Shown in pieces: positions 7,845 to 15,973 of a DNA stretch of 64,000 nucleotides. This DNA is from Aquibium pacificus. Its GTDB lineage: Bacteria; Pseudomonadota; Alphaproteobacteria; Rhizobiales; Rhizobiaceae. The position numbers were made by a program, and so were the translations under genes. The notes beneath the pieces are model-generated. The model was not told the DNA's origin and made no database searches. It saw only the letters and a list, made by a program, of their open reading frames with translations. The stretch spans positions 372,001 through 436,000 of the forward strand of contig NZ_JBDPGJ010000002.1 of assembly GCF_040839445.1 (NCBI RefSeq), in the 5' to 3' direction. How positions within the stretch are numbered: position 1 is the stretch's first letter; every line of letters begins with the position of its first letter.

Positions 7845-8606
7845 ATGCAAAAGCCCAAGGTCAAAAACGCCGCACCGCGCATCACGGGAAAGACCTCCGC
7901 GAAGAGGCGGCGCAAGTGCGCCTATTCGCCCGAGGAAGTCCGCGAGATGTTCCGCCGGTTTGCCGTCCAGCGGCCGGAACCGCAGGGCGAACTGGAGCAC
8001 GTGAACCCCTTCACCCTCCTTGTCGCGGTGGTGCTGTCGGCGCAGGCGACCGATGCCGGCGTCAACAAGGCGACGCGCGCGCTCTTCGCCGTCGCCGACA
8101 CACCGCAAAAGATGCTGGAAATCGGAGAGGACGGGGTCGGCGAATACATCCGAACGATCGGGCTCTGGCGCAACAAGGCGAAAAACGTCATTGCCCTGTC
8201 GCAGGCGCTGATCCGCGACTATGCGGGAGAGGTACCCGGCGACCGGGACCTGCTCGTGAAGCTCCCAGGCGTGGGGCGCAAGACGGCGAACGTGGTTTTG
8301 AACATGGCGTTCGGGCAGCCGACCATGGCCGTCGACACGCACATCTTCCGGATCGGCAATCGGTTGGGACTGGCGCCAGGCAAGACGCCGGAGGAGGTCG
8401 AGGCCGGGCTACTGGCGGTGATACCGGCGGATTACCTGCGCCACGCGCATCACTGGCTGATCCTGCACGGGCGCTACGTGTGCAAGGCCCGCAAGCCCGA
8501 ATGCACGAGCTGCATCATCGCAGACCTTTGCAAGGCTGCGGAAAAGACGAACGCGATCCCGGCACCGCTCGTGCCGCTCGGTCCGATACCCGAGGCGGGC
8601 CTCTGA
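7845..8606 (+). CDS. nth: Endonuclease III
   Basis: DNA glycosylase and AP lyase for oxidised pyrimidines. The 253-residue protein has the helix-hairpin-helix LPGVGRKTANVV with the catalytic lysine, the catalytic aspartate in VDTHIFRIGNRLGL and the iron-sulfur loop C-x6-C-x2-C-x5-C (CKARKPECTSCIIADLC). I used the ATG at 7845; the first 25 residues are basic and not conserved, and the conserved part begins near residue 26. Divergent from the DUF2244 gene. Confidence 0.95.
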   Translation: MQKPKVKNAAPRITGKTSAKRRRKCAYSPEEVREMFRRFAVQRPEPQGELEHVNPFTLLVAVVLSAQATDAGVNKATRALFAVADTPQKMLEIGEDGVGEYIRTIGLWRNKAKNVIALSQALIRDYAGEVPGDRDLLVKLPGVGRKTANVVLNMAFGQPTMAVDTHIFRIGNRLGLAPGKTPEEVEAGLLAVIPADYLRHAHHWLILHGRYVCKARKPECTSCIIADLCKAAEKTNAIPAPLVPLGPIPEAGL

Positions 8607-8661
8607 GGCGCCCCGTGCGCGCGCACGATTTCCGTTGCGGCGTCGCGCGACTGCACGGAGC

Positions 8662-8892
8662 TCAGCGCTCCGGACCATGCGCGGCGCCGAGCGCGCCGGC
8701 CTGGTTGCCGCCGCCGCGCGTACGCTCCACCTGATCGAGCCTCTCGAGCAGGCCTTGCATCTTTTCTGGCAATCCCTCGCCAAGTCGGAACGGCGGCAAA
8801 TTCTGCAGGAACCGCGCGTTCTGCGTAGAACGCAGCTCCCGCATCAGGTTGCGGGAGTTCTCGTCTTGGTCGTGGCTTTCTCCGGAAGCCAT
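8662..8892 (-). CDS. Small acidic-basic hypothetical protein, weakly NepR-like
   Basis: A 76-residue frame starting at the ATG at 8890-8892 with GGAGAA just upstream. I do not firmly recognise it. The middle stretch GLPEKMQGLLERLDQVE resembles the conserved C-terminal helix of NepR anti-sigma factors (P-D-x-x-x-x-LL-x-x-LD), and a GGAAC-N16-GGTT element lies at the right distance upstream, as expected for a general-stress regulon gene. Against this, phyR and ecfG are not adjacent and the N-terminal half of NepR is not clear. It could simply be a conserved small protein of unknown function. Confidence 0.55.
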   Translation of the reverse strand: MASGESHDQDENSRNLMRELRSTQNARFLQNLPPFRLGEGLPEKMQGLLERLDQVERTRGGGNQAGALGAAHGPER

Positions 8893-9212
8893 TTTGCTTC
8901 TCCAACTCTGAACTGTTTTGTTGCGGGACAACCAGAATCTCCGTGCATGGTTCCGGTTCTGCGAGGAACTTCACCAAGGTCGGCCGAACAGGGTAAAATT
9001 TGAATTAAATGTGCTTCAATCCCAGAGGCACGGTAATTTCCGCTCGCTCCGGTGCCATGCATCCAACCGCCGCGCCGGCCGTTTACAAACAAATTCGCCA
9101 CGCAGGGTGTCATTCCCGTCTCGGGTGGGGTACTACCCCCGTTTCGGGAACGCAGCCATTCGTCCCCCTCGCGCCGTCGGCATGGTGCCGACGCACAGAT
9201 GAAGGAAGAACA
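8893..9212. other. 320-base intergenic region between the small minus-strand gene and rpsU
   Basis: No gene is supported here. It holds the predicted EcfG-type promoter reading left (8930-8954), an AT-rich patch (about 8990-9010), and upstream of rpsU a GC-rich potential hairpin in which GGGG and CCCC flank TACTA (about 9126-9138). The rpsU promoter must be here but no convincing -35/-10 pair was seen. Confidence 0.6.
8930..8954 (-). promoter_or_regulatory. Possible EcfG-type general stress promoter
   Basis: On the minus strand GGAAC (8950-8954) is followed after 16 bases by GGTT (8930-8933), the same arrangement as the element before the DUF1150 gene. The start of transcription would be about 30 bases before the small gene at 8892. 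Confidence 0.45.
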
Positions 9213-9494
9213 TTGCAAGTACATGTGAGAGACAACAACGTCGACCAGGCACTCAAGGTGCTCAAGAAGAAGATGCAGCGGGAAGGCGTCTTCCGTGAAA
9301 TGAAGGCCCGCAGATCCTACGAGAAGCCATCCGAGAAGCGTGTCCGCGAGAAGGCGGAAGCTATCAGGCGGACGCGCAAGGCGGCCCGCAAGCTGGCCCA
9401 GCGCGAAGGGATCATCGCAAGCCCCAAGAAAAAGCCGCGCGATGCGCGCCCGGGTACGCGCCCCGCGCCTTCGTTTGCCAACGCGACACACTAG
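9213..9494 (+). CDS. rpsU: 30S ribosomal protein S21, TTG start
   Basis: Small-subunit protein needed for initiation with natural mRNAs. The 93-residue product reads MQVHVRDNNVDQALKVLKKK and continues with MQREGVFREMKARR, the S21 signature, then a basic lysine/arginine-rich tail longer than in enterobacteria, as in other rhizobia. No ATG precedes the conserved first residue; a TTG at 9213-9215 encodes it, with GAAGGAAG at 9201-9208 as ribosome site, so TTG is the start. Followed by an unusual triple-hairpin region. Confidence 0.95.
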   Translation: MQVHVRDNNVDQALKVLKKKMQREGVFREMKARRSYEKPSEKRVREKAEAIRRTRKAARKLAQREGIIASPKKKPRDARPGTRPAPSFANATH

Positions 9495-9509
9495 CCGTTT
9501 TCACCGACC

Positions 9510-9619
9510 GCGAAGGTTCGCTGCTGCGAATCTTCGCTGCGGTGCGGAATCGGGATTTACAAATCCGCGGAGCGGCGCTTCCATCCACGTCTGAGGTTCC
9601 GTAGCGGAACCTCGAGACG
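9510..9619. repeat. Triple-hairpin intergenic palindromic element
   Basis: Three successive inverted repeats fill the gap between rpsU and the next gene. Hairpin 1: arms 9510-9521 and 9526-9537, 12 bp with one G-T pair. Hairpin 2: GGATTT/AAATCC at 9553-9566 with a 2-base loop. Hairpin 3: CGTCTGAGGTTCCG (9588-9601) and its near-perfect complement (9605-9619), with one bulged base. No T-run follows, so it is not a simple terminator. The arrangement resembles dispersed rhizobial intergenic palindromes, but copy number cannot be judged from one window. Confidence 0.65.
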
Positions 9620-9630
9620 CGGAGGTTGCA

Positions 9631-10116
9631 ATGAGCTTTGGCCTTTTCGCATTCATCCTTGTCCACGTGGCCTTGAGCCTCGTTGGAATCGTCAGCGGGC
9701 TCGTCTGGCTGGCGGGTCTGCTCGGCCGTCCGATCCATACCCGCTGGACGCACGTCTTCCTCGCCACGACCACGCTGACGACGCTGACCGGCTTTCTCCT
9801 GCCGTTCAGCTCCCTGACGCCGGCGGTTGCCGTCGGACTCGTCTCGACGGCGCTTCTGGCCGTGGCGCTCGCGGCCTATTATCGATTCCATCTCGCCGGC
9901 TTCTGGCGCCCGGTCTTCGTCGTCACGGCGCTGATAGCGCTCTATCTGAACGTCTTCGTGCTCGTCGTGCAGTCGTTCCTGAAGATCGGACCGCTCAACG
10001 CGCTCGCCCCAACCGGCTCGGAACCGCCTTTTGCGGCGGTCCAGGCGGTTGTTCTGGTGCTGTTCGTGATTGCGGGATTCCAGGCGTTGCGGCGCAACCG
10101 GGGCGCCATAGCCTGA
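9631..10116 (+). CDS. Four-helix membrane protein of unknown function
   Basis: A 161-residue hydrophobic protein with four predicted transmembrane helices (about residues 5-28, 43-63, 67-90 and 95-118, with a further hydrophobic stretch at 137-153). It opens MSFGLFAFILVHVALSLVGI and ends in a short basic tail. I do not recognise a characterised family. GGAGGTTGCA precedes the ATG at 9631. It lies alone between rpsU and the convergent phaZ, so context gives little help. Confidence 0.75.
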   Translation: MSFGLFAFILVHVALSLVGIVSGLVWLAGLLGRPIHTRWTHVFLATTTLTTLTGFLLPFSSLTPAVAVGLVSTALLAVALAAYYRFHLAGFWRPVFVVTALIALYLNVFVLVVQSFLKIGPLNALAPTGSEPPFAAVQAVVLVLFVIAGFQALRRNRGAIA

Positions 10117-10185
10117 AACAGCCCATCCTGACCCGCGCGATTCGGACGGAAGCCGACCACTTCCTTCCGGCTCAAGGAACCAGTT

Positions 10186-11469
10186 CTACGCCTTGGCCTT
10201 GTCCGACTTCACGAGCCGGGGGCGGATCGCCGTGCGGCTTTCCTTGCCGTAGCTCGTGATGAAATCGGCGATGCGCGGCACGATCTCGGAGCGGAATCGC
10301 GAGCCGTTGAAGACGCCGTAGTGCCCGACGGCGGGCTGCATGTAGTGCACCCGGTAGTCGGCAGGGATGTTCACGCAGAGGGTCTGGGCGGCCTTCGTCT
10401 GCCCCAGCCCGGAAATGTCGTCGTTCTCGCCCTCCACGGTCATCAGCGCGACGGTGCGTATCGCGGTCAGGTCGACCGGTTCTCCGCGATGCTTCATCGT
10501 GCCTTTGGGGAGGTCGTGGTTGACGAAGACCGTCTCAACCGTCTGGAGGTAGAACTCGGCAGTCAGGTCCATCACGGCCAGGTATTCGTCGTAGAAGTCG
10601 CGATGCTTCTCGGCCGAATCTCCGTCATGCTTGACCAGGTGCATGAAGAAGTCCTTGTGGGCGATAATGTGCCGGTCGAGGTTCATGCTCATGAAGCCGG
10701 AAAGTTGCAGGAAGCCTGGATAGACGTCGCGCATGAAACCGGGTTCCGGCCACGGCACCTGCATGATGACGTTGTTGCGGAACCACTCGATGCCCTTCTC
10801 CTCGGCCAGCAGGTTGACCGCGGTGGGGTTCTTGCGCGTGTCGATCGGGCCGCCCATCAACGTCATCGTCGAGGGCGACAGCGGATCGCCCCGCGCTTCC
10901 ATCAGTGCCACGGCCGCGATGACCGGCACGGCCGGCTGGCACACTCCCATGACATGCACGTTCGGTCCCAGCGCGTGCAGCATCTCGATCACGTAGTCGA
11001 TGTAGTCGTCGAGGTCGAACCGGCCCTCCGAAAGCGGCACCATGCGGGCATCCGCCCAGTCGGTGATGTAGACATCCGCGTGCGGAAGCATGGCCTCGAC
11101 CGTACCGCGCAGCAGCGTGGCGTAGTGTCCAGACATCGGCGCCACGATCAGCAGCTTCGGATCGGGGCGCTTTCCGGCCGGTACCGCCCGTTCGAAGTGG
11201 ATCAGATCGCAGAACGGTCGGCTCCAGACGATCTTTTCGGAGACCGGAACCTGCTTCCAGTCGACCACCGTCGATTTCAGTCCGAATTCCGGCTTGCCGT
11301 AGCGGCGGGTCGTCCGTTCGAACAGTTCCGCCATTGCCGCCGCGGTGCGGCCGAAAGGCGTGTGCGACAGGGGATTGAGCGGGTTGGAGTAGAACAGCCG
11401 CGCCGCGTCGGCAAAGGCGCGATAAGGCTGCGCCGCAGCATGGCTCAACGCGTAGAGCTGATAGAACAT
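10186..11469 (-). CDS. phaZ: Intracellular polyhydroxyalkanoate (PHB) depolymerase
   Basis: Degrades storage poly-3-hydroxybutyrate granules in the cytoplasm. The 427-residue protein begins MFYQLYALSHAAAQPYRAFAD, as rhizobial and Ralstonia PhaZ proteins do, and contains the nucleophile-elbow replacement VMGVCQPAVPV (a cysteine in the lipase box, typical of this class) and the C-terminal catalytic histidine region MQPAVGHYGVFNG. The upstream gap carries a TGC-rich element (11548-11559) that could be a PHB-regulator site. Very characteristic family. Confidence 0.95.
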   Translation of the reverse strand: MFYQLYALSHAAAQPYRAFADAARLFYSNPLNPLSHTPFGRTAAAMAELFERTTRRYGKPEFGLKSTVVDWKQVPVSEKIVWSRPFCDLIHFERAVPAGKRPDPKLLIVAPMSGHYATLLRGTVEAMLPHADVYITDWADARMVPLSEGRFDLDDYIDYVIEMLHALGPNVHVMGVCQPAVPVIAAVALMEARGDPLSPSTMTLMGGPIDTRKNPTAVNLLAEEKGIEWFRNNVIMQVPWPEPGFMRDVYPGFLQLSGFMSMNLDRHIIAHKDFFMHLVKHDGDSAEKHRDFYDEYLAVMDLTAEFYLQTVETVFVNHDLPKGTMKHRGEPVDLTAIRTVALMTVEGENDDISGLGQTKAAQTLCVNIPADYRVHYMQPAVGHYGVFNGSRFRSEIVPRIADFITSYGKESRTAIRPRLVKSDKAKA

Positions 11470-11606
11470 GTCTTACCCTTCCCGCCCGGACCGCCCAGCT
11501 TCGCGCCGTTCGGCTAATGAGTTATGAACGGTCACGGTACCGGTATTCTGCTGCAATGCAATAGAAGAGGTTTCGTTGCCGCCACGGGACAGATAGTGCC
11601 GGATGC

Positions 11607-12057
11607 TCAGAGGGTTCGAAGCAATATGACGCCCTCGAAAGCGTCGACGCGCTCCTGAATCTCCCCCTTGAACCGCTCCCGCAGCGAAGGATTCGCTTCG
11701 CAGGCAATGATTTCCGCCAATCCAAGCCGCGCGTTGAAGGGCGCCTGACGGAAGGTCGAGAGCCCGGCCCGGCGGGAGCCTCGTTGGCGCGCCGCGTCCA
11801 GGAAGGTCGACAGGAGCGCCGTTCCGTTGCCGCGGCGCGCGTGTGCACCGAGAGTTCGCAGAGCCAGTATGTGTCTCCGACCGCAAGCGCGATGGCAAAC
11901 CGACCACATGATCGGCCCCGTCGGCGGCGACGGTCACATCGTGCCGGCCGAGCAATTCTCCGAAAGCCTCGGGTGAGGAGGGCTCCGCCTCCGCGAGGCG
12001 GAGATATCCGCGGTCGCTGAAGAGCTTTGCAGCCGCCGTCTCGGCTTCGGTCAGCAC
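11607..12057 (-). pseudogene. GNAT-family acetyltransferase broken by two frameshifts
   Basis: From a GTG at 12055-12057, the first frame gives MLTEAETAAAKLFSDRGYLR to about residue 53 (ADHVVG). The next homologous segment, FAIALAVGDTYWLCELSVHT, is one frame away, and the acetyl-CoA loop RGNGTALLSTFLDAARQRGS continues in the third frame to a stop at 11607. One missing base near 11898 and another near 11840 would restore a GNAT protein of about 148 residues ending FEGVILLRTL. Either the gene is decaying or the assembly lost two bases. The start overlaps the stop of the upstream DUF1330 gene. Confidence 0.7.
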
Positions 12058-12058
12058 A

Positions 12059-12352
12059 TCAGCCGTCGTAGCCCTCGACGATGACCATCTCGGCGTCGGC
12101 GACGGTCTGGCGGATCGCCTTGGCCGCCTGGTAGTCGGCCGAGTTGTAGCAGTCGCGCGCCGCCTGCAGGGAGGGGAACTCGATCACCACGTTGCGCCCG
12201 CGCCCGCGACCTTCCATGGCCTCGTAGGTGCCGCCACGGGCCAGGAACTTCGCGCCGTATTTTTCGAAGGCCGGCTTGGCGGTGGTCACGTAGTCCTTGT
12301 AGCGCTCGGGGTCGCGCACATCGACATGAGCAATCCAGTAGGCTTTCGGCAT
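12059..12352 (-). CDS. DUF1330 domain-containing protein
   Basis: A 97-residue dimeric alpha-beta barrel-type protein: MPKAYWIAHVDVRDPERYKD, then the conserved GGTYEAMEGRGRGRNVVIEFPS and the SADYQAAKAIRQ segment. The catalytic role, if any, is not known for this family. It lies 17 bases after pyrF on the same strand and runs directly into the broken GNAT gene, so pyrF, this gene and the GNAT gene probably formed one transcript. Confidence 0.9.
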   Translation of the reverse strand: MPKAYWIAHVDVRDPERYKDYVTTAKPAFEKYGAKFLARGGTYEAMEGRGRGRNVVIEFPSLQAARDCYNSADYQAAKAIRQTVADAEMVIVEGYDG

Positions 12353-12369
12353 TTTCCCTCCTCCCGGCC

Positions 12370-13077
12370 TCAGGCGGCCGTTTTCATTTCATCCAGTATC
12401 GATTGCGCGGCCGCGCGCGGGTCGGAGGCGGCCACGATCGGACGGGCAACCACGAGGTGGCTCGAACCAGCCCGGATCGCATCGGCGGGCGTCATCACGC
12501 GTTTCTGGTCGCCATGCGCGGCGCCCGCCGGCCGGATGCCCGGTGTGACTACAGCCATGCCCTGCCCGACGATGCCGCTGACCGTATGGGCTTCGCTCGC
12601 AGCACAGACAACGCCTCCCATTCCGGCCGCGCGCGCCTGTGCCGCCCGGCGCATCACGAGCGCGTGCGGCTCGTACTGGTACCCTGCCTCGACCAAGTCC
12701 TGCTGGTCCATCGAGGTCAGTACCGTCACGCCGAGCAGGCACAGATCGCTGCCCCTGGCCGCTTCCACCGCGGCGCGCATCGCCTTGGGATAGGCATGCA
12801 GCGTCAGCATGGTCACGCCGAGCTTGACGATGCTCTCCACGCCCTCGGCGACCGTGTTGTCGATGTCGAGGAGTTTAAGGTCGAGGAAGACCTTCTTGCC
12901 CTCGGCCGCGAGGTCGCGCGCGAATTCCAACCCGCCGGCGAAGGCGAGGCGGTATCCGATCTTGTAGAAGCCGCAAACCCCGTCGAGATCACGCACCATT
13001 TTCTCGGCTGCATCGACGCTCGGCAGGTCGAGGCCCACGATCAGCCGATCGCCCATCTCGCTGGCCGAAACCCTCAC
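12370..13077 (-). CDS. pyrF: Orotidine 5'-phosphate decarboxylase
   Basis: Last step of UMP synthesis, decarboxylating OMP. The 235-residue protein has the conserved first strand GDRLIVGLDLPS, the catalytic D-x-K-x-x-D segment FLDLKLLDIDNTV, and the phosphate-binding VTPGIRPAG and SSHLVVARPIV. Two starts are possible: GTG at 13075-13077, which overlaps the upstream stop as GTGA and has GGTGGAG before it, or ATG at 13054-13056, closer to the usual N-terminus. I took the GTG. It follows the FMN reductase gene in an operon ending with DUF1330 and the broken GNAT gene. Confidence 0.95.
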   Translation of the reverse strand: MRVSASEMGDRLIVGLDLPSVDAAEKMVRDLDGVCGFYKIGYRLAFAGGLEFARDLAAEGKKVFLDLKLLDIDNTVAEGVESIVKLGVTMLTLHAYPKAMRAAVEAARGSDLCLLGVTVLTSMDQQDLVEAGYQYEPHALVMRRAAQARAAGMGGVVCAASEAHTVSGIVGQGMAVVTPGIRPAGAAHGDQKRVMTPADAIRAGSSHLVVARPIVAASDPRAAAQSILDEMKTAA

Positions 13078-13664
13078 GGCTCCACCCTGGTCGAAAGAAG
13101 CCTGGCGTGCTGAATGAGCGCTGTGCATAACCTGGTCATTCCTTTCCTCAGCCGGTCGTCCCTGAAATCGCCCTCGTCGTCGAAGGCATCGCCGCCGTTC
13201 GGCACGGAAACCTGCGGCGCGATCACTTCCATGCCGATATGCGAGAGCACCGCCCGCAGATGGTTTGCCGACCGGATGCCGGCGAAATGGCCGTTGGACG
13301 ACGAACATATCGCCACTACCTTGCCCGGATAAGGCTTCAGCGGCCTGCCGGCATCCCTGCTCACGCGGCTCACCCAGTCGATCGTGTTCTTCACCAGCGG
13401 CGGTATGGAGCCGTTGTATTCGGGCGTGCAGATCAGGAGGGCGTCGTGTGCGGCGAAGAACCGTGCGAGTTTCATCGCGTTCTCCGGAATGCCCTTCTCC
13501 TTCTCGAGATCCTCGTCCATGATCGGCAGCGGATAGTCGCCGAGCGAGATGCGGGTCACCTCGGCGCCCTGCATCGCCAGTTCCCTTGTCGCCGCATCGG
13601 CGGTTCTGCCGGAATAGGCGCCGCTCCTGATCGATCCTGCGAAGACGAGAATCCTGGGTGTCAT
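13074..13664 (-). CDS. NADPH-dependent FMN reductase family protein
   Basis: Flavodoxin-fold reductase of 196 residues. The FMN phosphate loop is GSIRSGAYSGRT near the N-terminus and the flavin-contact segment is TPEYNGSIPPLVKNTIDWVS; SSSNGHFAGIRS is the third family motif. The start is the ATG at 13662-13664; an in-frame extension to 13718 lacks conservation. It heads the operon with pyrF, overlapping its GTG start by four bases. Members reduce flavins, quinones or metal ions; the substrate here cannot be told. Confidence 0.9.
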   Translation of the reverse strand: MTPRILVFAGSIRSGAYSGRTADAATRELAMQGAEVTRISLGDYPLPIMDEDLEKEKGIPENAMKLARFFAAHDALLICTPEYNGSIPPLVKNTIDWVSRVSRDAGRPLKPYPGKVVAICSSSNGHFAGIRSANHLRAVLSHIGMEVIAPQVSVPNGGDAFDDEGDFRDDRLRKGMTRLCTALIQHARLLSTRVEP

Positions 13665-13948
13665 CGATCGTCCGCTCTGCGAATCTGCAAACGGCTTATA
13701 GGGATTCGGCGGCGGCAAGGAAACCGCATTTGCGCGGCGAGGGAGCGCGTATGTCGCGTATCCTTTGGCGACGGCTCTGGATACGTGCGCCTACCGTCTT
13801 CTTCGGCGGCGGGAAGGTAGCGAGTCCGATCGGCTCCGCCTGCACCAGCCAGACGGCCGCGCGCCGGACCCCCAAACGCCCCAATTGTCGCGAATGGATG
13901 GAGAACTGACGATGCGTCTGACAAATCAGGAGAGACGGCGAATGTTCG

Positions 13949-14557
13949 CTATGCGTGAGACCGCCTGCGGTAGATCCACAGCCGCGTCGGCGGAATGTTG
14001 CGGATGACGAAATCGAAATGCTCCACCGTATAGGCGCCGCGTCCCGGCGGGATGGGTGACCGCGGTCCGTAGGTGAGCTGGACGACCGGCCGCCCGGCGG
14101 GGATGCGCGTCAGCAGATCCTCCAGATAGGCGACGCGCTGGGAGACGGGAAAATTCAGCAGCGGAACGCCGGAAATGACGGCATCGAAGACCATGTCCCT
14201 CCGGTCGCCCAGAGTCTCGTCGAGTTTGAAGGCGTCGCCCTGGATGACGTTCACCTTCGGAAACAGCCTGCGGACATGCGCGGCGAAATCCTGCGAGAAC
14301 TCGATCGAGTAGAGGTTCTCGGGCGCGACCCCGCGGTCCAGGATCGCCTTGGTTATGACGCCCGTGCCAGGACCGAGTTCCAGGACCGGAAGGCCGGAGG
14401 AAAGGTCGATGACCGAGGCCATGCGCCGGGCGGTCACGGAACTGGTGGGTATGATGGAGCCGACGGCCTTGGGCTTGTCGAGCCAGCCCCGGAAGAAGCG
14501 GAGTTCGTCGTCGAAACGTCCGGCGAGGCCTTTCAGCACTGCATTGCCGCGCGCCAT
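13949..14557 (-). CDS. pmtA: Phosphatidylethanolamine N-methyltransferase, rhizobial PmtA type
   Basis: Makes phosphatidylcholine by successive SAM-dependent methylation of phosphatidylethanolamine, a membrane lipid trait of rhizobia. The 202-residue protein has the SAM-binding motif LELGPGTGVITKAIL preceded by the family-typical GSIIPTSSVTARRM, and ends RNIPPTRLWIYRR. This is the Sinorhizobium/Agrobacterium family, distinct from the Rhodobacter type. It is monocistronic here, with the 284-base gap 13665-13948 between it and the FMN reductase gene; that gap shows no supported gene. Confidence 0.9.
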   Translation of the reverse strand: MARGNAVLKGLAGRFDDELRFFRGWLDKPKAVGSIIPTSSVTARRMASVIDLSSGLPVLELGPGTGVITKAILDRGVAPENLYSIEFSQDFAAHVRRLFPKVNVIQGDAFKLDETLGDRRDMVFDAVISGVPLLNFPVSQRVAYLEDLLTRIPAGRPVVQLTYGPRSPIPPGRGAYTVEHFDFVIRNIPPTRLWIYRRRSHA

Positions 14558-14676
14558 TGGTGTTCTCCTGTGCGCTGCCCCGCCCCACCAGGATATAGGA
14601 AGCCATTGCGGGCTTTTACACCGTCCAGGCTCCCCGTCGCTCTTTGATCGTGTGAACGTGTGAGTGCTCCGGCGGT

Positions 14677-15804
14677 TCAGTTTCCGAACGACTCGAAGAA
14701 GTCCTTCATGCGGTTGAAGAACCCGTTCGACTGCGGGCTGTTCTCCTTGGACGACAGTTCCTCGAATTCCTGCAGCAGCTCTCGCTGGCGCTTGGACAGG
14801 TTCTGCGGCGTTTCCACCGCAACCTGGATGATGAGGTCGCCGACCGCGTTCTGGCGCAGCACGGGCATGCCCTTGCCCTTGACCCTGAACTTGCGTCCGT
14901 TCTGGGTGCCTTCAGGGATCTTGACCCGCGTCTGAGTGCCGTCGAGCGTCGCCACCTCGAAGGAACCACCCAGCGCCGCCGAGGTCATCGAGATCGGCGC
15001 CGTGCAATAGAGGTTCTCGCCTTCGCGCTGGAAGAACTCGTGCGGGGCAACCGACAGGAAGATGTAGAGATCGCCGGACGGGCCGCCACGCATGCCCGCC
15101 TCGCCCTCGCCCGTGAGCCTGATGCGCGTGCCATCCTCGATCCCGGCCGGAATGTTGACCGACAGCGAGCGTTCCTCGGTGACGCGGCCCTGGCCGGCGC
15201 ACTTCTCGCACGGGTCCTTGATGATCTGGCCGCGGCCGTGGCAGGTCGGGCAGGTTCTTTCGATGGAGAAGAAGCCCTGTGCGGCGCGCACCCGGCCGGA
15301 GCCCGAGCACATGGCGCAGGTGACCGGCTGCGTGCCGGGCTTCGCTCCGGAGCCGGAGCACTCGGTGCAGGTTACCGAACTCGGCACGTGGATCTGCGCC
15401 GTCTTGCCGGAGAAGGCTTCCTCCAGCGTGATTTCCATGTTGTAGCGGAGATCGGCGCCGCGCTCGCGCCCACCGCTCGAGCGGCGCCGGCCTCCGCCCA
15501 TCATCTCGCCGAAGATGTCCTCGAAGATGTCTGAGAAGCCGCCCGCGCCTGCGAAGCCCGCGCCGCCGCCCATGCCACCCTGCTCGAAGGCCGCGTGTCC
15601 GAAGCGGTCGTAGGCGGCGCGCTTCTGGGGATCCTTGAGGAACTCGTAGGCCTCGTTGATTTCCTTGAACTTGCGCTCGGCATCCGCATCGCCGGGATTG
15701 CGGTCCGGATGGCACTGCATGGCCAGCTTGCGGAATGCCGCCTTGAGTTCCTTTTCGTCGGCGCCCTTCTGTACGCCCAAGGTCTCGTAAAAGTCGGCCT
15801 TCAT
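14677..15804 (-). CDS. dnaJ: Chaperone protein DnaJ
   Basis: Hsp40 co-chaperone that stimulates DnaK ATPase. The 375-residue protein has the J domain with HPD in CHPDRNPGDADAE, a Gly/Phe-rich linker (about residues 75-105), four CxxCxGxG zinc motifs (CTECSGSG, CAMCSGSG, CPTCHGRG, CEKCAGQG) and the C-terminal substrate domains. It lies downstream of dnaK on the same strand, but an acyltransferase gene and a terminator separate the two, so it is likely transcribed on its own. Confidence 0.97.
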   Translation of the reverse strand: MKADFYETLGVQKGADEKELKAAFRKLAMQCHPDRNPGDADAERKFKEINEAYEFLKDPQKRAAYDRFGHAAFEQGGMGGGAGFAGAGGFSDIFEDIFGEMMGGGRRRSSGGRERGADLRYNMEITLEEAFSGKTAQIHVPSSVTCTECSGSGAKPGTQPVTCAMCSGSGRVRAAQGFFSIERTCPTCHGRGQIIKDPCEKCAGQGRVTEERSLSVNIPAGIEDGTRIRLTGEGEAGMRGGPSGDLYIFLSVAPHEFFQREGENLYCTAPISMTSAALGGSFEVATLDGTQTRVKIPEGTQNGRKFRVKGKGMPVLRQNAVGDLIIQVAVETPQNLSKRQRELLQEFEELSSKENSPQSNGFFNRMKDFFESFGN

Positions 15805-15973
15805 GGTTCTGGGAGTGTCCTGGCAATCGAGAGAAAGATCGGATGTGCGGCGTCGCGACCCGCAGGCCCCGATTTAGTGACAGCTTGCACGTCGCGCCAT
15901 AGCACAGCGGCAAAGAGACGGAAATTTTCCTCCGTTTCGCCGCTTTTTAACTCCCGCGCCCTGTTTGGGGAAC

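Noticed and set aside
7338..8342. 334-residue frame extending the DUF2244 protein upstream
   Set aside because: The extra N-terminal part is antisense to nth; the DUF2244 family starts at the ATG at 7823.
13751..13909. Possible 52-residue gene with a GGGAG ribosome site
   Set aside because: No recognised similarity, unusual composition, and it overlaps the promoter region of the leftward FMN reductase gene; not enough support.
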